From Photobacterium sp. DA100 (GTDB taxonomy: Bacteria; Pseudomonadota; Gammaproteobacteria; Enterobacterales; Vibrionaceae): DNA of 64,000 nt. The translations under genes and the position numbers were made by a program. Each line of letters begins with the position of its first letter. Position 1 is the first letter of the stretch. The stretch lies in NCBI RefSeq assembly GCF_029223585.1, contig NZ_CP119423.1, positions 3,162,001 to 3,226,000 on the forward strand. Direction: 5' to 3'. This document shows positions 48,686 to 58,378 of this stretch, in pieces. The notes beneath the pieces were generated by a model that was given only the letters and a program-made list of their open reading frames with translations, was not told the origin of the DNA and made no database searches.

Positions 48686-50713
48686 ATGCCGACAGAGCAA
48701 CTCAACCATTGGTTTCCCCTTCTCACTGATCACAGCCCATTCCTGTTTGCGGTACTGGATCAGCAGCACAACTATTTAATGGTTAATAACCGATACTGCG
48801 AGCTCAGCGGCCTGAGCCGTGAAGAGCTTATCGGCCTCAGTGATGTCGACACCCTTGGCAAAACCTTTTACCACGCGATGCGTCCCTTCTATGAACGGGC
48901 CTTCAATGGCGAAACCCTGGAAAGCGAAGTCATTCTCGATGACAACCATCATGACACCAGCATGCACTTCAGCCTCTCCCCGCTGCGCAGCGAAGGCGAT
49001 AAAATCACCCATATAGTCCTGCACTGCGCCGATACCTCCGAACGGCAAATCCTGACCAATGCTATCCAAGAGCACGAAAAGCACCTGCAAACCCTCAATG
49101 AGCTGATGCATGACGGCAGCTGTATCGTCGAGAATGACACGGTGCTCTCAGCCAATGATAAAGCCGCACTCTTGCTCGGTTTTGAACACCCCAATGATCT
49201 CAAGGGCAAGGCATTTAGCAAACTGGTGGTCGATAGCCAGCAGCAGCCGGTTACCCCGGCTCAGTTGGTCTCCCTACAGCAAGGTGAAGGCTGGTTATGC
49301 CAGACCAGCCGCCACTGTCCGCAGCCGCAAACCTTGCAGCTCTCGACATCGCCTATCGAGGTACTCGGGGCCGCCGCCCAATTGGTGATCCTCAAGTCCT
49401 ACACCCCAACACGCTCCAAGCAGAACCGAGTAGAGTCATCCATCCATATCGATCCGCTTACCGGGCTACTCAACCGCCACGGGATCAGCCGCCAGCTAGA
49501 GCAACTGATCAACCAGCAGATCCCGCTGGTGATGCTCTACCTCGATATCGACAATTTCAAAAACATCAATGATTCACTCGGGCACCATATCGGTGATCAG
49601 GTTCTGCAGGAGATTTCTCAGCGGCTCAAGCGGCTGTTGCCCGACAGTGCGATCATCGGCCACCTCAGCGGGGATGAGTTCACCATCGTGCTCCCCAACC
49701 CGGAACATAACCAGCAAAGCAACCTGATTGCGGACCAAGTCATTGCCCTGATCAACCAACCTTTCGACTTGCATCACTTCAGCAAGCACCTGGCCTGTTC
49801 TATCGGGATGGTGCAATACCCCGGTGACGGCAATGACGCCCGTATCCTGCTGCAAAATGCCGACACGGCCATGTACGAAGCCAAGAACCGCGGCCGTAAC
49901 CGGGCCGTGAAGTTCAGCGAGGAAATGAACAAAGAGGCCCGAATGCAGCTATGGCTGGAGATCGAGCTCCAGAAAGCATTGCAGAACAATGGGCTCGAAG
50001 TGTGGTACCAACCCAAGGTGCATGCCCGTGATTTTTCAATCAACGGCGCAGAAGCACTGGTACGCTGGAACCACCCTGTCGAGGGCTATATCAGCCCGGC
50101 TCAGTTTATTCCTGTCGCCGAACGCTCTGGCCTCATCGAGCAACTCGGCCAAGTAGTCATGCGCGAGGTATTCACCACCGTCCGCTACTGGAAAACCCAA
50201 GGGCTACTGCCGGGCAAAGTAGCAATTAACCTGTCACCGCAGCAATTCGGCAACCCGAACCTCATCCAGTTTGTCGACAAGCTGCGCAAGGCTACCGGGG
50301 TCAACCCCAACGACATTACCTTCGAGCTCACCGAAAGTGCAGTCATGAGCGATGGCGAACATACCATCCAGATGCTCAACGCGATCAAGAAGCTCGGCTT
50401 CTCGCTGTCTATCGATGACTTCGGTACCGGCTACTCATCGCTGTCCTACCTGGCCCGCTTCCCGCTGGACGAGCTGAAGATCGACCGTGCCTTCATCAAA
50501 GACATCGAAGAGGTTCCCAAGCAGCTGACGCTGATCGAGAACATCATCAACCTCGGTAAATCCCTCAACATGAGCGTAGTTGCCGAAGGGGTCGAAACCC
50601 GCCAGCAGGCCACCCTGCTGTCGAATCTCGACTGCCATGCCATCCAGGGCTTCCACTTCTACAAGCCGCTGCCGAAAAACGAGCTAGAGGCAACGCTGCA
50701 CAAGCACCATTGA
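48686..50713 (+). CDS. rocS: PAS-GGDEF-EAL c-di-GMP phosphodiesterase, RocS-like
   Basis: 675 aa, cytosolic. Two PAS-like sensor regions (about residues 10-115 and 125-235), a GGDEF domain and an EAL domain. The synthase motif reads SGDEF at 328-332, first Gly replaced. The EAL domain keeps the key residues: EAL (456-458), NLSPQQF, ELTES, DDFGTGYSSL, KIDRAFI, AEGVET. So net c-di-GMP hydrolysis is likely, with GGDEF perhaps binding GTP or retaining weak activity. Location between ubiT and ubiU matches V. cholerae rocS, which controls rugosity and motility. The symbol is by domain order and synteny, not alignment. Confidence 0.85.
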   Translation: MPTEQLNHWFPLLTDHSPFLFAVLDQQHNYLMVNNRYCELSGLSREELIGLSDVDTLGKTFYHAMRPFYERAFNGETLESEVILDDNHHDTSMHFSLSPLRSEGDKITHIVLHCADTSERQILTNAIQEHEKHLQTLNELMHDGSCIVENDTVLSANDKAALLLGFEHPNDLKGKAFSKLVVDSQQQPVTPAQLVSLQQGEGWLCQTSRHCPQPQTLQLSTSPIEVLGAAAQLVILKSYTPTRSKQNRVESSIHIDPLTGLLNRHGISRQLEQLINQQIPLVMLYLDIDNFKNINDSLGHHIGDQVLQEISQRLKRLLPDSAIIGHLSGDEFTIVLPNPEHNQQSNLIADQVIALINQPFDLHHFSKHLACSIGMVQYPGDGNDARILLQNADTAMYEAKNRGRNRAVKFSEEMNKEARMQLWLEIELQKALQNNGLEVWYQPKVHARDFSINGAEALVRWNHPVEGYISPAQFIPVAERSGLIEQLGQVVMREVFTTVRYWKTQGLLPGKVAINLSPQQFGNPNLIQFVDKLRKATGVNPNDITFELTESAVMSDGEHTIQMLNAIKKLGFSLSIDDFGTGYSSLSYLARFPLDELKIDRAFIKDIEEVPKQLTLIENIINLGKSLNMSVVAEGVETRQQATLLSNLDCHAIQGFHFYKPLPKNELEATLHKHH

Positions 50714-50765
50714 TCCACGAAGCCATCATTAGTGGTTATTCATCTGTGCAAAAGTGGAAAATAAG

Positions 50766-50827
50766 TTGTCCTAAATCAACAAAACCTGCCTGACATCAAA
50801 ACACGCCGGCAGCCTGCCCCCTACTAT
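50766..50827 (+). promoter_or_regulatory. Candidate FNR site and -10 element of ubiUV
   Basis: TTGTCCTAAATCAA at 50766-50779 matches the FNR consensus at 8 of 10 defined positions. A TACTAT -10 at 50822-50827 would place the start at about 50834, with the FNR site centred at -61.5, a class I position. Anaerobic induction would suit O2-independent ubiquinone synthesis. Confidence 0.55.
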
Positions 50828-50870
50828 TTGCTTCTATTACTTTCTTCTAACACTGGTAGATAAAAATAAT

Positions 50871-51878
50871 ATGGAGCTACTCTGCCCCGCTGGTAACTTG
50901 CCGGCGCTGAAAACTGCCATTGATAACGGTGCCGACGCGGTTTATATCGGTTTTAAAGACGATACCAATGCGCGCCACTTTGCAGGTTTAAATTTTACAG
51001 GACGTAAACTCGAAAAAGCCGTGCAGTACGTACGTGACCACGACCGTAAACTGCATGTCGCCCTCAATACCTTCGCCCATCCCGATGGCTTCGAGCGCTG
51101 GCGCAACGCCGTCGACAACGCCGCGGCCATGGGCGTCGATGCATTGATTGTGGCTGACATCGCGGTGTTGGAATATGCGGCCACCAAGTACCCGGATCTC
51201 GAGCTGCACCTTTCGGTACAGGCATCGGCCACCAATACGGCTGCCATTGATTTCTACCGCCAGAATTTCAATGTCAAACGGGTCGTCTTGCCGCGGGTAT
51301 TGTCTATCCACCAAGTGAAGCAGCTGGCTCGCAATACCGATGTCGAACTGGAGGTATTCGCCTTCGGCAGCCTGTGTATCATGTCGGAAGGGCGCTGCTA
51401 CCTGTCCTCCTACATGACGGGCGAATCGCCAAATACCGTCGGTGCCTGCTCGCCGGCAAAATACGTTCGCTGGCAGGAGACCCCGACCGGGCTCGAGTCA
51501 CGCCTCAACGAGGTGCTGATCGACCGCTACGCCCATGGAGAAAATGCCGGCTACCCCACCCTGTGCAAAGGCCGCTTTGACGTCAACCTCGACGGGGAAA
51601 ACCGCCGCTACCACGCATTGGAAGAGCCGACCAGTCTCAACACCCTGGAAATCTTACCTGAACTGTTCAAGGCCAATATTGCCTCGGTAAAAATCGAAGG
51701 CCGCCAGCGCAGCCCGGCCTACGTCGAGCAGGTAACCCGTACTTGGCGTGCCGCGATTGATCGCTATCTCGCCTCACCGGAAAGCTACCATGTCGAGCCG
51801 GCTTGGAATGCCTGCCTGGGCAACGTCTCAGAAGGCAAGCAGACCACCCTCGGTGCCTACCACCGCAAATGGCAATAA
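50871..51878 (+). CDS. ubiU: O2-independent ubiquinone hydroxylation protein UbiU (U32 family)
   Basis: 335 aa. The four Fe-S cysteines of UbiU are present at the same residue numbers as E. coli: C169, C176 ([10 protein letters not shown]), C193 (GAC) and C232 (TLC). It belongs to peptidase family U32 but is not a protease; with UbiV it forms a 4Fe-4S complex for hydroxylations without oxygen. ATG follows a poor ribosome site (GATAAAAATAAT). Starts the ubiUV operon. Confidence 0.96.
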   Translation: MELLCPAGNLPALKTAIDNGADAVYIGFKDDTNARHFAGLNFTGRKLEKAVQYVRDHDRKLHVALNTFAHPDGFERWRNAVDNAAAMGVDALIVADIAVLEYAATKYPDLELHLSVQASATNTAAIDFYRQNFNVKRVVLPRVLSIHQVKQLARNTDVELEVFAFGSLCIMSEGRCYLSSYMTGESPNTVGACSPAKYVRWQETPTGLESRLNEVLIDRYAHGENAGYPTLCKGRFDVNLDGENRRYHALEEPTSLNTLEILPELFKANIASVKIEGRQRSPAYVEQVTRTWRAAIDRYLASPESYHVEPAWNACLGNVSEGKQTTLGAYHRKWQ

Positions 51879-51888
51879 GGAGCCAACA

Positions 51889-52764
51889 ATGAAATATTCT
51901 CTTGGCCCCCTACTGTATTTCTGGCCAAAAATGGATGTCGAAGCGTTCTACCAGCAAGCCAAAGACGCCAATACCGATATTATCTACCTCGGTGAAACCG
52001 TCTGCTCCAAACGCCGCGAGATGAAACCGGCCCACTGGTTCGATATCGCCAAGGAGCTTTCTGCCACCGGCAAGCAGGTGGTCCTGTCGACCATGGCGCT
52101 GCTCGAAGCACCGAGCGAAGTCAACGTGATGAAAAAGTACATTGATAACGGTGATTTCGCGATTGAGGCCAACGATGTCTCGGCCATCCAGCTGGCCCAC
52201 GAAAGCAAGGTACCCTTTGTGGTCGGCCCGGCGGTGAACTGCTACAACGCCCAGACCCTTAACCTGTTTTTGAAAAAAGGGATGATCCGCTGGTGTATGC
52301 CGGTTGAACTCTCACGCCAGTGGCTGCAAAACGTGGCCAACGAGTGCGAACAGATGGGGATCCGCGACAAGTTCGAAACCGAAGTCTTCAGCTACGGCTA
52401 CCTGCCGCTGGCCTACTCGGCGCGTTGCTTTACCGCCCGCGCCGAAGACCGCGCCAAGGATGACTGCGAAACCTGCTGTATCAAATACCCAACCGGGATC
52501 ACGGTCAATAGCCAGGAAGAGCAGAAAGTCTTCACCCTCAACGGGATCCAGACTCAGTCCGGTTACTGCTATAACCTGATCAACGATCAACCTGGCATGG
52601 CAGGCCTAGTGGATGTGGTCCGTTTGAGCCCAATGGGCATAGATACCCTTTCCCTGGTAGATACCTTCCGTGCCAACCAGCAGGGTGCCCACCAGCACAA
52701 GCTCGAAGGCGGCCATCACTGCAACGGCTACTGGCACAATCTGGCCGGCCTTAACATTGAGTAG
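51889..52764 (+). CDS. ubiV: O2-independent ubiquinone hydroxylation protein UbiV (U32 family)
   Basis: 291 aa from ATG 51889 (AAGGAG 6 nt upstream); the upstream-extended frame from 51748 overlaps ubiU in another frame. Fe-S cysteines C39, C180, C193 and C197 lie in ETVCSKRRE and [20 protein letters not shown]. Partner of UbiU, 10 nt behind it. Ends 30 nt before a bidirectional terminator. Confidence 0.96.
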   Translation: MKYSLGPLLYFWPKMDVEAFYQQAKDANTDIIYLGETVCSKRREMKPAHWFDIAKELSATGKQVVLSTMALLEAPSEVNVMKKYIDNGDFAIEANDVSAIQLAHESKVPFVVGPAVNCYNAQTLNLFLKKGMIRWCMPVELSRQWLQNVANECEQMGIRDKFETEVFSYGYLPLAYSARCFTARAEDRAKDDCETCCIKYPTGITVNSQEEQKVFTLNGIQTQSGYCYNLINDQPGMAGLVDVVRLSPMGIDTLSLVDTFRANQQGAHQHKLEGGHHCNGYWHNLAGLNIE

Positions 52765-52794
52765 GGCCAACATTGTTCGCCCCATCAAGCACAC

Positions 52795-52820
52795 AAAAGC
52801 CGCGGTAGTCCGCGGCTTTT
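52795..52820. terminator. Bidirectional terminator between ubiV and nlpI
   Basis: Perfect 11-bp stem AAAAGCCGCGG / CCGCGGCTTTT with 4-nt loop. Confidence 0.9.
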
Positions 52821-52847
52821 TAATCGGGGTCGGCAAGCAGTAGAAGG

Positions 52848-53756
52848 CTACACCTCTTCTTCCTCTGGCAGCGAAACCGGCTGGCTGAGGTTAACTTCTG
52901 TCATCAGGCGATTGAGTTCTAGCAAGGCAAAACGGTGCTCGACAAATTCGTACACATTACCGGACAAGGTCAGCTTGTAGAGCATCAGTGCCGATGAGAA
53001 ATCTTTGTTGTAATGGTAGCGCTTGCCCAGGTAGAAGTAGGCTTCCGTCAGGCGCTCGGCCAGTACATCGTTATCCTCACTCTCTAAGGCGATCTGGTGC
53101 AGGAATTCTGACTCACTGACATCATCGAGATAAAGGCGGACGATCTGCCACCCCCAGTCATTGTTATCTGTAGCCGCATTGTAGCGATTGCGCAGTTTCT
53201 CCGCTGCGGTTGCAGGATCTTGTTCAAGCTCAGTCAGGTACAGCCAAATCACCCGGTAAGGATCGTTGATGTTCTGCTGGTAATGGGCATTAAGATCCTC
53301 AAACGCCAATTCATAGCGACCGCCATAGTAGAGGGCAATACCGCGGTTACGCTGGGCAAAAGGGTGACGGACATTGAGCTCCAGGGTTGAGTCAAAGGCT
53401 TCATAAGCGGCGTCAAAGTGGGCGCCCTGGGTAAAGTAGACCCCAAGGATATTGAACACATCTGGCTGATCCGGCTTCAAAGATAGGGATTGGTTGAAGT
53501 CCAGTCGAGCCAAATCACGCAGCCCCAAGCTGTCATGCAACAAGCCACGCTCGTAATACACCTGGGCCAAGGTTTCGTTGTTAAGATCATCTCGTTGCAA
53601 TAGCTGATCAATGCGTGCCAACTGAATTTGCTGTTGGATCGTTGGCTGGAACGGGACCGCCATCGGAGGCTGGTTCCACTGCGATTTAGGTGATGAACAG
53701 CCTGACAAGACCAAGACGATCGCCAAGCATGCGAGTTTTATCCTATTTGCAATCAA
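52848..53756 (-). CDS. nlpI: Lipoprotein NlpI (TPR adaptor)
   Basis: 302 aa if it starts at the TTG at 53756, which has AGGGAG 7 nt upstream and gives a clean lipoprotein signal (MIANRIKLACLAIVLVLSGC, lipobox at C20). The ATG at 53795 would add 13 residues that do not look like a signal peptide. Tetratricopeptide repeats follow (YYERGLLHDSLGLRDLARLDF, NRGIALYYGGRYELAFEDL). NlpI scaffolds peptidoglycan hydrolases and their protease in the outer membrane. Downstream of pnp, as in E. coli. Confidence 0.9.
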   Translation of the reverse strand: MIANRIKLACLAIVLVLSGCSSPKSQWNQPPMAVPFQPTIQQQIQLARIDQLLQRDDLNNETLAQVYYERGLLHDSLGLRDLARLDFNQSLSLKPDQPDVFNILGVYFTQGAHFDAAYEAFDSTLELNVRHPFAQRNRGIALYYGGRYELAFEDLNAHYQQNINDPYRVIWLYLTELEQDPATAAEKLRNRYNAATDNNDWGWQIVRLYLDDVSESEFLHQIALESEDNDVLAERLTEAYFYLGKRYHYNKDFSSALMLYKLTLSGNVYEFVEHRFALLELNRLMTEVNLSQPVSLPEEEEV

Positions 53757-53883
53757 TGCAGTTCTCCCTGAGTGAGACACGTCTACCTCTAGCATATACC
53801 ATCGTAGCCCATTAGAGACGCAACCGCGTTCTCCTGACCGATTATTGCGAGGGATTTTCCGGTGAGCTCTAAATATAATAAAA

Positions 53884-53905
53884 AAAGGGGCTGAATAGCC
53901 CCTTT
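53884..53905 (-). terminator. Terminator after pnp
   Basis: AAAGGGGCT / AGCCCCTTT with 4-nt loop and a U run on the minus strand. Confidence 0.85.
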
Positions 53906-53929
53906 ATATCATGCTTTTAGCAAAAAGCC

Positions 53930-56053
53930 TTATGCTTCTGGCTTCTCTTCAGCAGCCGGTGCTGGGTTCAGCTCAGCTTGTGCTTCTTTCATGCTCAGGC
54001 GGATACGGCCCTGACGGTCGATTTCCAGTACCTTAACCTGAACTTCCTGGCCCATCTCAAGGTGATCAGCCACTTTCTCGATACGCTCTTGAGAGATCTG
54101 AGAAATATGAACAAGACCTTCTTTCGAACCGATAACCGATACGAAGGCACCGAAGTCAACGATACGCATAACTTTACCGGTGTAGATACGGCCAACTTCA
54201 ACATCAGCGGTGATCTCTTCGATACGGCGGATAGCTTCTTTCGCAGCTGTACCTTCGGTTGCCGCGATCTTCACTGTACCGTCGTCTTCGATTTCGATAG
54301 TCGTGCCAGTTTCTTCCGTTAGTGCACGGATAACTGCGCCACCCTTACCGATAACATCTTTGATCTTCTCTGGGTTGATCTTCATCGTGTGGATACGAGG
54401 AGCGAACTCAGAAATCTCTTCGCGAGGCGCGTTGATAGCCTGATCCATCACGCTAAGGATGTGCGTACGCGCACCTTTCGCTTGGTTCAGAGCAATCTGC
54501 ATGATTTCTTTAGTGATACCTTCGATCTTGATATCCATCTGCAGTGCAGTGATGCCGTCTTCAGTACCCGCTACTTTGAAGTCCATGTCACCAAGGTGGT
54601 CTTCGTCACCCAGGATGTCAGACAGAACAACAAAGTCATCGCCTTCTTTCACAAGACCCATTGCGATACCCGCAACAGATGCTTTGATTGGCACACCTGC
54701 GTCCATAAGCGCAAGAGACGTACCACATACAGAAGCCATTGAAGAAGAACCGTTAGATTCAGTGATTTCCGATACCACACGTACTGTGTATGGGAACTCG
54801 TCAACAGAAGGCATTACGGCAGCGATACCACGCTTAGCCAGTTTACCGTGGCCGATTTCACGACGCTTAGGCGAACCTACAAAGCCAGTCTCACCCACAC
54901 AGTATGGAGGGAAGTTGTAGTGCAGCAGGAAGTGATCTTTACGCTCGCCAGTTAGCTCGTCGATGATCTGTGCATCGCGCTGCGTACCCAGAGTCGCAGT
55001 TACTAGAGCCTGAGTTTCACCACGGGTGAACAGAGAAGAACCGTGGGTACGTGGAAGTACGCCAGTGCGTACGTCAAGCGCACGAACCATGTCTTTCTCA
55101 CGGCCGTCGATACGTGGGTTGCCCGCGATGATGCGGCTACGTACAACGTTCTTCTCTAGAGAACCTAGCATGCCGCGGATTTCGCGCTCGTCTAGTGTCT
55201 CGTCTTGGGCAAGAAGCGCTTCAACCGCTTCGTTCTTGATAACACCTACTTGCTCGTAACGCGCCATCTTTTCAGTGATCTGGTAAGCGTCAGTCAAGCG
55301 AGCTTCTGCAAGCTCAGCAACACGGGCTTTCAGCTCAGTGTTAACCACTGGTGCTTCCCACTCCCAAGCTGGAGTTGCAACTTCAGCCGCGAACTCGTTG
55401 ATCGCATTGATAACAACCTGCTGCTGATCGTGACCGAAAACAACAGCTTGTAGCATCTGCTCTTCAGATAGGCGGTCAGCTTCTGACTCAACCATCAGTA
55501 CAGCGCTCTCAGTACCCGCAACTACTAGGTCTAGCTTGCTATCTTCTAGCTCAGTGTTGCTTGGGTTCAGTACCAACTGATCGTTGATGTAACCTACACG
55601 TGCAGCACCGATTGGGCCGTTGAACGGGATACCAGAAATCGCAAGCGCAGCAGATGTACCGATCATAGTAACGATGTCAGGCTGAACGTCTGGGTTCACA
55701 GAAACCACAGTCGCGATAACCTGTACTTCGTTTTTGAATGCATCTGGGAATAGCGGACGGATTGGACGGTCAATCAGACGGGCTGTCAGAGTTTCGCCTT
55801 CAGATGGACGGCCTTCACGCTTGAAGAAACCACCTGGGATTTTACCTGCAGCGTAAGTACGCTCCTGGTAGTTCACCGTTAGCGGGAAGAAATCTTGGCC
55901 TTCAACAGCTTCTTTCTTACCAACAACAGAAACGAATACAGATGTATCGTCCATGCTAACCATAACAGCAGCGGTCGCCTGACGCGCCATAACACCAGTT
56001 TCAAGGGTAACCGTGTGGTTACCGTACTGGAAAGTCTTTACGATAGGATTCAC
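53930..56053 (-). CDS. pnp: Polyribonucleotide nucleotidyltransferase (PNPase)
   Basis: 707 aa from GTG at 56053 (AAGGAA 6 nt upstream); an ORF to 56125 exists but [10 protein letters not shown] is the family N-terminus. Two RNase PH-like domains ([48 protein letters not shown]), then KH and S1 domains. Degrades RNA 3' to 5' by phosphorolysis and joins the RNA degradosome. Its leader contains a long hairpin, likely an RNase III site for autoregulation as in E. coli. Confidence 0.97.
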   Translation of the reverse strand: MNPIVKTFQYGNHTVTLETGVMARQATAAVMVSMDDTSVFVSVVGKKEAVEGQDFFPLTVNYQERTYAAGKIPGGFFKREGRPSEGETLTARLIDRPIRPLFPDAFKNEVQVIATVVSVNPDVQPDIVTMIGTSAALAISGIPFNGPIGAARVGYINDQLVLNPSNTELEDSKLDLVVAGTESAVLMVESEADRLSEEQMLQAVVFGHDQQQVVINAINEFAAEVATPAWEWEAPVVNTELKARVAELAEARLTDAYQITEKMARYEQVGVIKNEAVEALLAQDETLDEREIRGMLGSLEKNVVRSRIIAGNPRIDGREKDMVRALDVRTGVLPRTHGSSLFTRGETQALVTATLGTQRDAQIIDELTGERKDHFLLHYNFPPYCVGETGFVGSPKRREIGHGKLAKRGIAAVMPSVDEFPYTVRVVSEITESNGSSSMASVCGTSLALMDAGVPIKASVAGIAMGLVKEGDDFVVLSDILGDEDHLGDMDFKVAGTEDGITALQMDIKIEGITKEIMQIALNQAKGARTHILSVMDQAINAPREEISEFAPRIHTMKINPEKIKDVIGKGGAVIRALTEETGTTIEIEDDGTVKIAATEGTAAKEAIRRIEEITADVEVGRIYTGKVMRIVDFGAFVSVIGSKEGLVHISQISQERIEKVADHLEMGQEVQVKVLEIDRQGRIRLSMKEAQAELNPAPAAEEKPEA

Positions 56054-56158
56054 GTGAATTTCCTTAAATTTATTCCGCTTTCTATTTGCGCCGTTAAGTA
56101 TATCTGACACAAGGAAAAGCGTCATGTGATGAAAGGCAATTTACAGCAATTTCACGTA

Positions 56159-56208
56159 TCGCGACTAATGATAATTCTCAATAATCGAAGAACTGTCATT
56201 AGCCGCGA
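56159..56208 (-). other. RNase III-type hairpin in the pnp leader
   Basis: TCGCG-A-CTAATGA pairs with TCATTAG-C-CGCGA (one A/C mismatch) around a 24-nt loop, between the rpsO terminator and pnp. In E. coli an RNase III cut in the equivalent stem allows PNPase autoregulation; sequence here is different, function inferred. Confidence 0.65.
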
Positions 56209-56260
56209 CCTCTAGGTCGACGAAAACGACTCGTGAATTGTGATGAATTACCGGAAAAAA

Positions 56261-56284
56261 GAAAGGAGCCATAAGGCTCCTTTC
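56261..56284 (-). terminator. Terminator after rpsO
   Basis: GAAAGGAGCC / GGCTCCTTTC with a 4-nt loop and U run on the minus strand; partly read through into pnp in most species. Confidence 0.85.
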
Positions 56285-56296
56285 TCAAAAGCAATC

Positions 56297-56566
56297 TTAG
56301 CGACGTAGGCCTAGACGCTTGATTAGGTCTTGGTAGCGATCTAGGTTCTTACCTTTTAGGTAGTCTAGAAGCTTACGACGACGAGAAACCATGCGTAGAA
56401 GACCGCGACGGCTGTGGTGGTCGTGTTTGTGGTTAGCAAAGTGACCTTGAAGGTGGTTGATTTGTGCTGTTAGCAAAGCAACCTGAACTTCAGGAGAACC
56501 AGTGTCGTTTTCGCACTGCGCGTATTCAGCAACGATTGCTGCTTTAGTTTCTGCATTCAGAGACAT
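56297..56566 (-). CDS. rpsO: 30S ribosomal protein S15 (uS15)
   Basis: 89 aa, the standard length. [17 protein letters not shown], then [41 protein letters not shown]: the S15 core that binds 16S rRNA early in assembly. Precedes pnp. Has a strong promoter at 56641-56669 with a tandem repeat just upstream. Confidence 0.98.
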   Translation of the reverse strand: MSLNAETKAAIVAEYAQCENDTGSPEVQVALLTAQINHLQGHFANHKHDHHSRRGLLRMVSRRRKLLDYLKGKNLDRYQDLIKRLGLRR

Positions 56567-56640
56567 AACTCATTCCTAATACAAAGATGTTTCTAATTTG
56601 TGCCAGCCAATCTCTGATTCAGCCGACACCCGAGCCGCGG

Positions 56641-56669
56641 ATTATACGTGGAGCGCAAAATAACTACAA
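56641..56669 (-). promoter_or_regulatory. Promoter of rpsO
   Basis: Minus strand TTGTAG, 17-bp spacer, TATAAT, about 75 nt upstream of the start codon; an AT-rich tract lies immediately before -35. Confidence 0.85.
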
Positions 56670-56690
56670 GAAAATTTATTGGGAAGAGCG

Positions 56691-56760
56691 GTGCTGTGGT
56701 GCTGTGGTGCTGTGGTGCTGTGGTGCTGTGGTGCTGTGGTGCTGTGGTGCTGTGGTGCTG
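56691..56760. repeat. 8-bp tandem repeat (GTGCTGTG), eight copies plus six bases
   Basis: Eight exact copies at 56691-56754 and GTGCTG after them. Sits about 22 bp upstream of the rpsO -35 element. The unit is 8 bp, so it is not in a coding frame constraint; no gene reads across it credibly. Remaining bases of the 56567-56928 interval hold the promoter and truB terminator only. Confidence 0.95.
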
Positions 56761-56887
56761 TACAAGTTTTCTTAAGGGGCTATTTTAGTCAAGCATTCTA
56801 AATTCACTTTCACACGTCAAACTCCCTATCTATTTGAATGTCCTAGACGCAAATCCATAGGACCATAGAACCTTTTCTTAAAAACAA

Positions 56888-56914
56888 AAATCCCCAGCAC
56901 TTGGCTGGGGATTT
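56888..56914 (-). terminator. Terminator after truB
   Basis: AAATCCCCAGC / GCTGGGGATTT stem with a 5-nt loop and a U run on the minus strand. rpsO therefore depends mainly on its own promoter. Confidence 0.85.
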
Positions 56915-56928
56915 TAGAGCAGTATCCG

Positions 56929-57879
56929 TTACTGAGCTGTTTGCTCGTTAACTACCACACGCTTTGGCGCTAGCATGCCTTCGCGGTCGATAACACCGAC
57001 ACCGATGAACTCACGCTCTTCGCCGACGGTAATGCGTACCTGGGTCCCTTCGGCAGGAACACGGCCGGCGTTGACCGGGTTACCATTGCGTACATAGATG
57101 GCGATCTGCGGGATGATATTCACTTCCGGCAGATCCTGTACGGCGGTATCCATTGGCAGCAGCAACGGATCAAGCAGTTCCGACGGGGCAATATCCTGGC
57201 CCTTGGCTTGATCCAGCAGCGCTTCCAGTTGCTCAATCGTCACCATGCGCTCAACCGGGTAGTTGGATACCCCGGTACGGCGTAGGTAAGTGACGTGGGC
57301 GCCGCAACCTAGCATCTCGCCCAGATCATCAACGATAGTCCGGATGTAGGTGCCTTTCGACACATGCAGCTCCATTTCCACTTCATTATTGCTAAAGCGC
57401 AGCAGCTCAACCGAGTACACCGTGATCTTGCGCGATTCACGCGGCACTTCAATCCCCTCGCGGGCATATTCGTACAGCTTACGGCCCTGGTATTTCAGTG
57501 CCGAGTACATCGACGGGATCTGGTCGGTGGTACCGCGGAACTTGGCAATACAACGCTCCAGCTGGCCACGATCGACTTTCACTTCGCGGGTCTGTACCAC
57601 TTCACCGTCGGAGTCCGAGGTATCGGTACGCTCGCCCAGCTTGGCTATCACTCGGTAGCGCTTGTCCGAATCCAGCAGGAACTGGGAGAACTTGGTCGCT
57701 TCACCAAAGCAAATCGGCAGCATGCCCGTCGCTAAAGGATCCAAGGCACCGGTATGGCCGGCTTTCTGGGCAAAGAAGATACGCTTTACTTTCTGCAGCG
57801 TATCATTCGAGCTGATCCCGGTCGGCTTATCCACCAAGATAACACCATCAATAGGACGGCCCTTACGACGACGTGCCAT
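56929..57879 (-). CDS. truB: tRNA pseudouridine-55 synthase TruB
   Basis: 316 aa. [11 protein letters not shown] and [19 protein letters not shown] with the catalytic Asp; PUA-type C-terminus. Converts U55 in the T loop of all elongator tRNAs. Three nt after the rbfA stop, within the rimP-nusA-infB-rbfA-truB operon. Confidence 0.97.
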   Translation of the reverse strand: MARRRKGRPIDGVILVDKPTGISSNDTLQKVKRIFFAQKAGHTGALDPLATGMLPICFGEATKFSQFLLDSDKRYRVIAKLGERTDTSDSDGEVVQTREVKVDRGQLERCIAKFRGTTDQIPSMYSALKYQGRKLYEYAREGIEVPRESRKITVYSVELLRFSNNEVEMELHVSKGTYIRTIVDDLGEMLGCGAHVTYLRRTGVSNYPVERMVTIEQLEALLDQAKGQDIAPSELLDPLLLPMDTAVQDLPEVNIIPQIAIYVRNGNPVNAGRVPAEGTQVRITVGEEREFIGVGVIDREGMLAPKRVVVNEQTAQ

Positions 57880-57882
57880 GGA

Positions 57883-58281
57883 TTACTCCTCGTCTTCTGC
57901 CTGCGGCTCATCGCCACGGCGCTCTTCATCATCACGGACAGCTTGAGACACTAGGTTGGAGATACGCATACCTTCAGTTAGTGACTTGTCAAAGATGAAG
58001 TTTAGCTCAGGTGTCACGCGCAGACGGATCTGCTTACCCAACAGCGAGCGGATGTACGGTGCCATCTCGCGCAGTGCTTCCAGGCTGCCTTCCGGGGTCT
58101 GCTCGCCTACGGTCAGGAAGGTGACATAGACTTTGGCGTAACCCATATCGCGGGAAACATCGACACTTGAAATGGTGGCCATGCCAATACGCGAGTCTTT
58201 GATCTCACGCTGCAGGATCACAGCTAGCTCTTTTTGCAGCTGCTGAGCAACACGCTGGGTGCGGCTAAATTCTTTAGACAT
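57883..58281 (-). CDS. rbfA: Ribosome-binding factor A
   Basis: 132 aa KH-fold protein: [20 protein letters not shown], then [15 protein letters not shown] and [15 protein letters not shown] typical of RbfA. Needed for 16S 5'-end maturation and cold growth. The C-terminus is acidic. Follows infB by 97 nt, where a GGGGAGC-TTCG hairpin without U run (58319-58336) may serve as a processing site. Confidence 0.96.
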   Translation of the reverse strand: MSKEFSRTQRVAQQLQKELAVILQREIKDSRIGMATISSVDVSRDMGYAKVYVTFLTVGEQTPEGSLEALREMAPYIRSLLGKQIRLRVTPELNFIFDKSLTEGMRISNLVSQAVRDDEERRGDEPQAEDEE

Positions 58282-58318
58282 TCATTGCCTCTCTTAGAGA
58301 AAGCTCTCTTGAAACAAT

Positions 58319-58336
58319 GGGGAGCCGAAGCTCCCC
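58319..58336 (-). other. Intercistronic UUCG hairpin between infB and rbfA
   Basis: GGGGAGC / GCTCCCC, perfect 7-bp stem capped on the minus strand by TTCG. No U run follows. Confidence 0.6.
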
Positions 58337-58378
58337 ATGGATTATATGTATATATTAGAACAGCTTAGACCTTGAAAA

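Noticed and set aside
56587..56775. 62-codon ORF across the octamer repeat
   Set aside because: The repeat of 8 bp cycles through frames giving low-complexity peptide; upstream codons come from the rpsO promoter region antisense.
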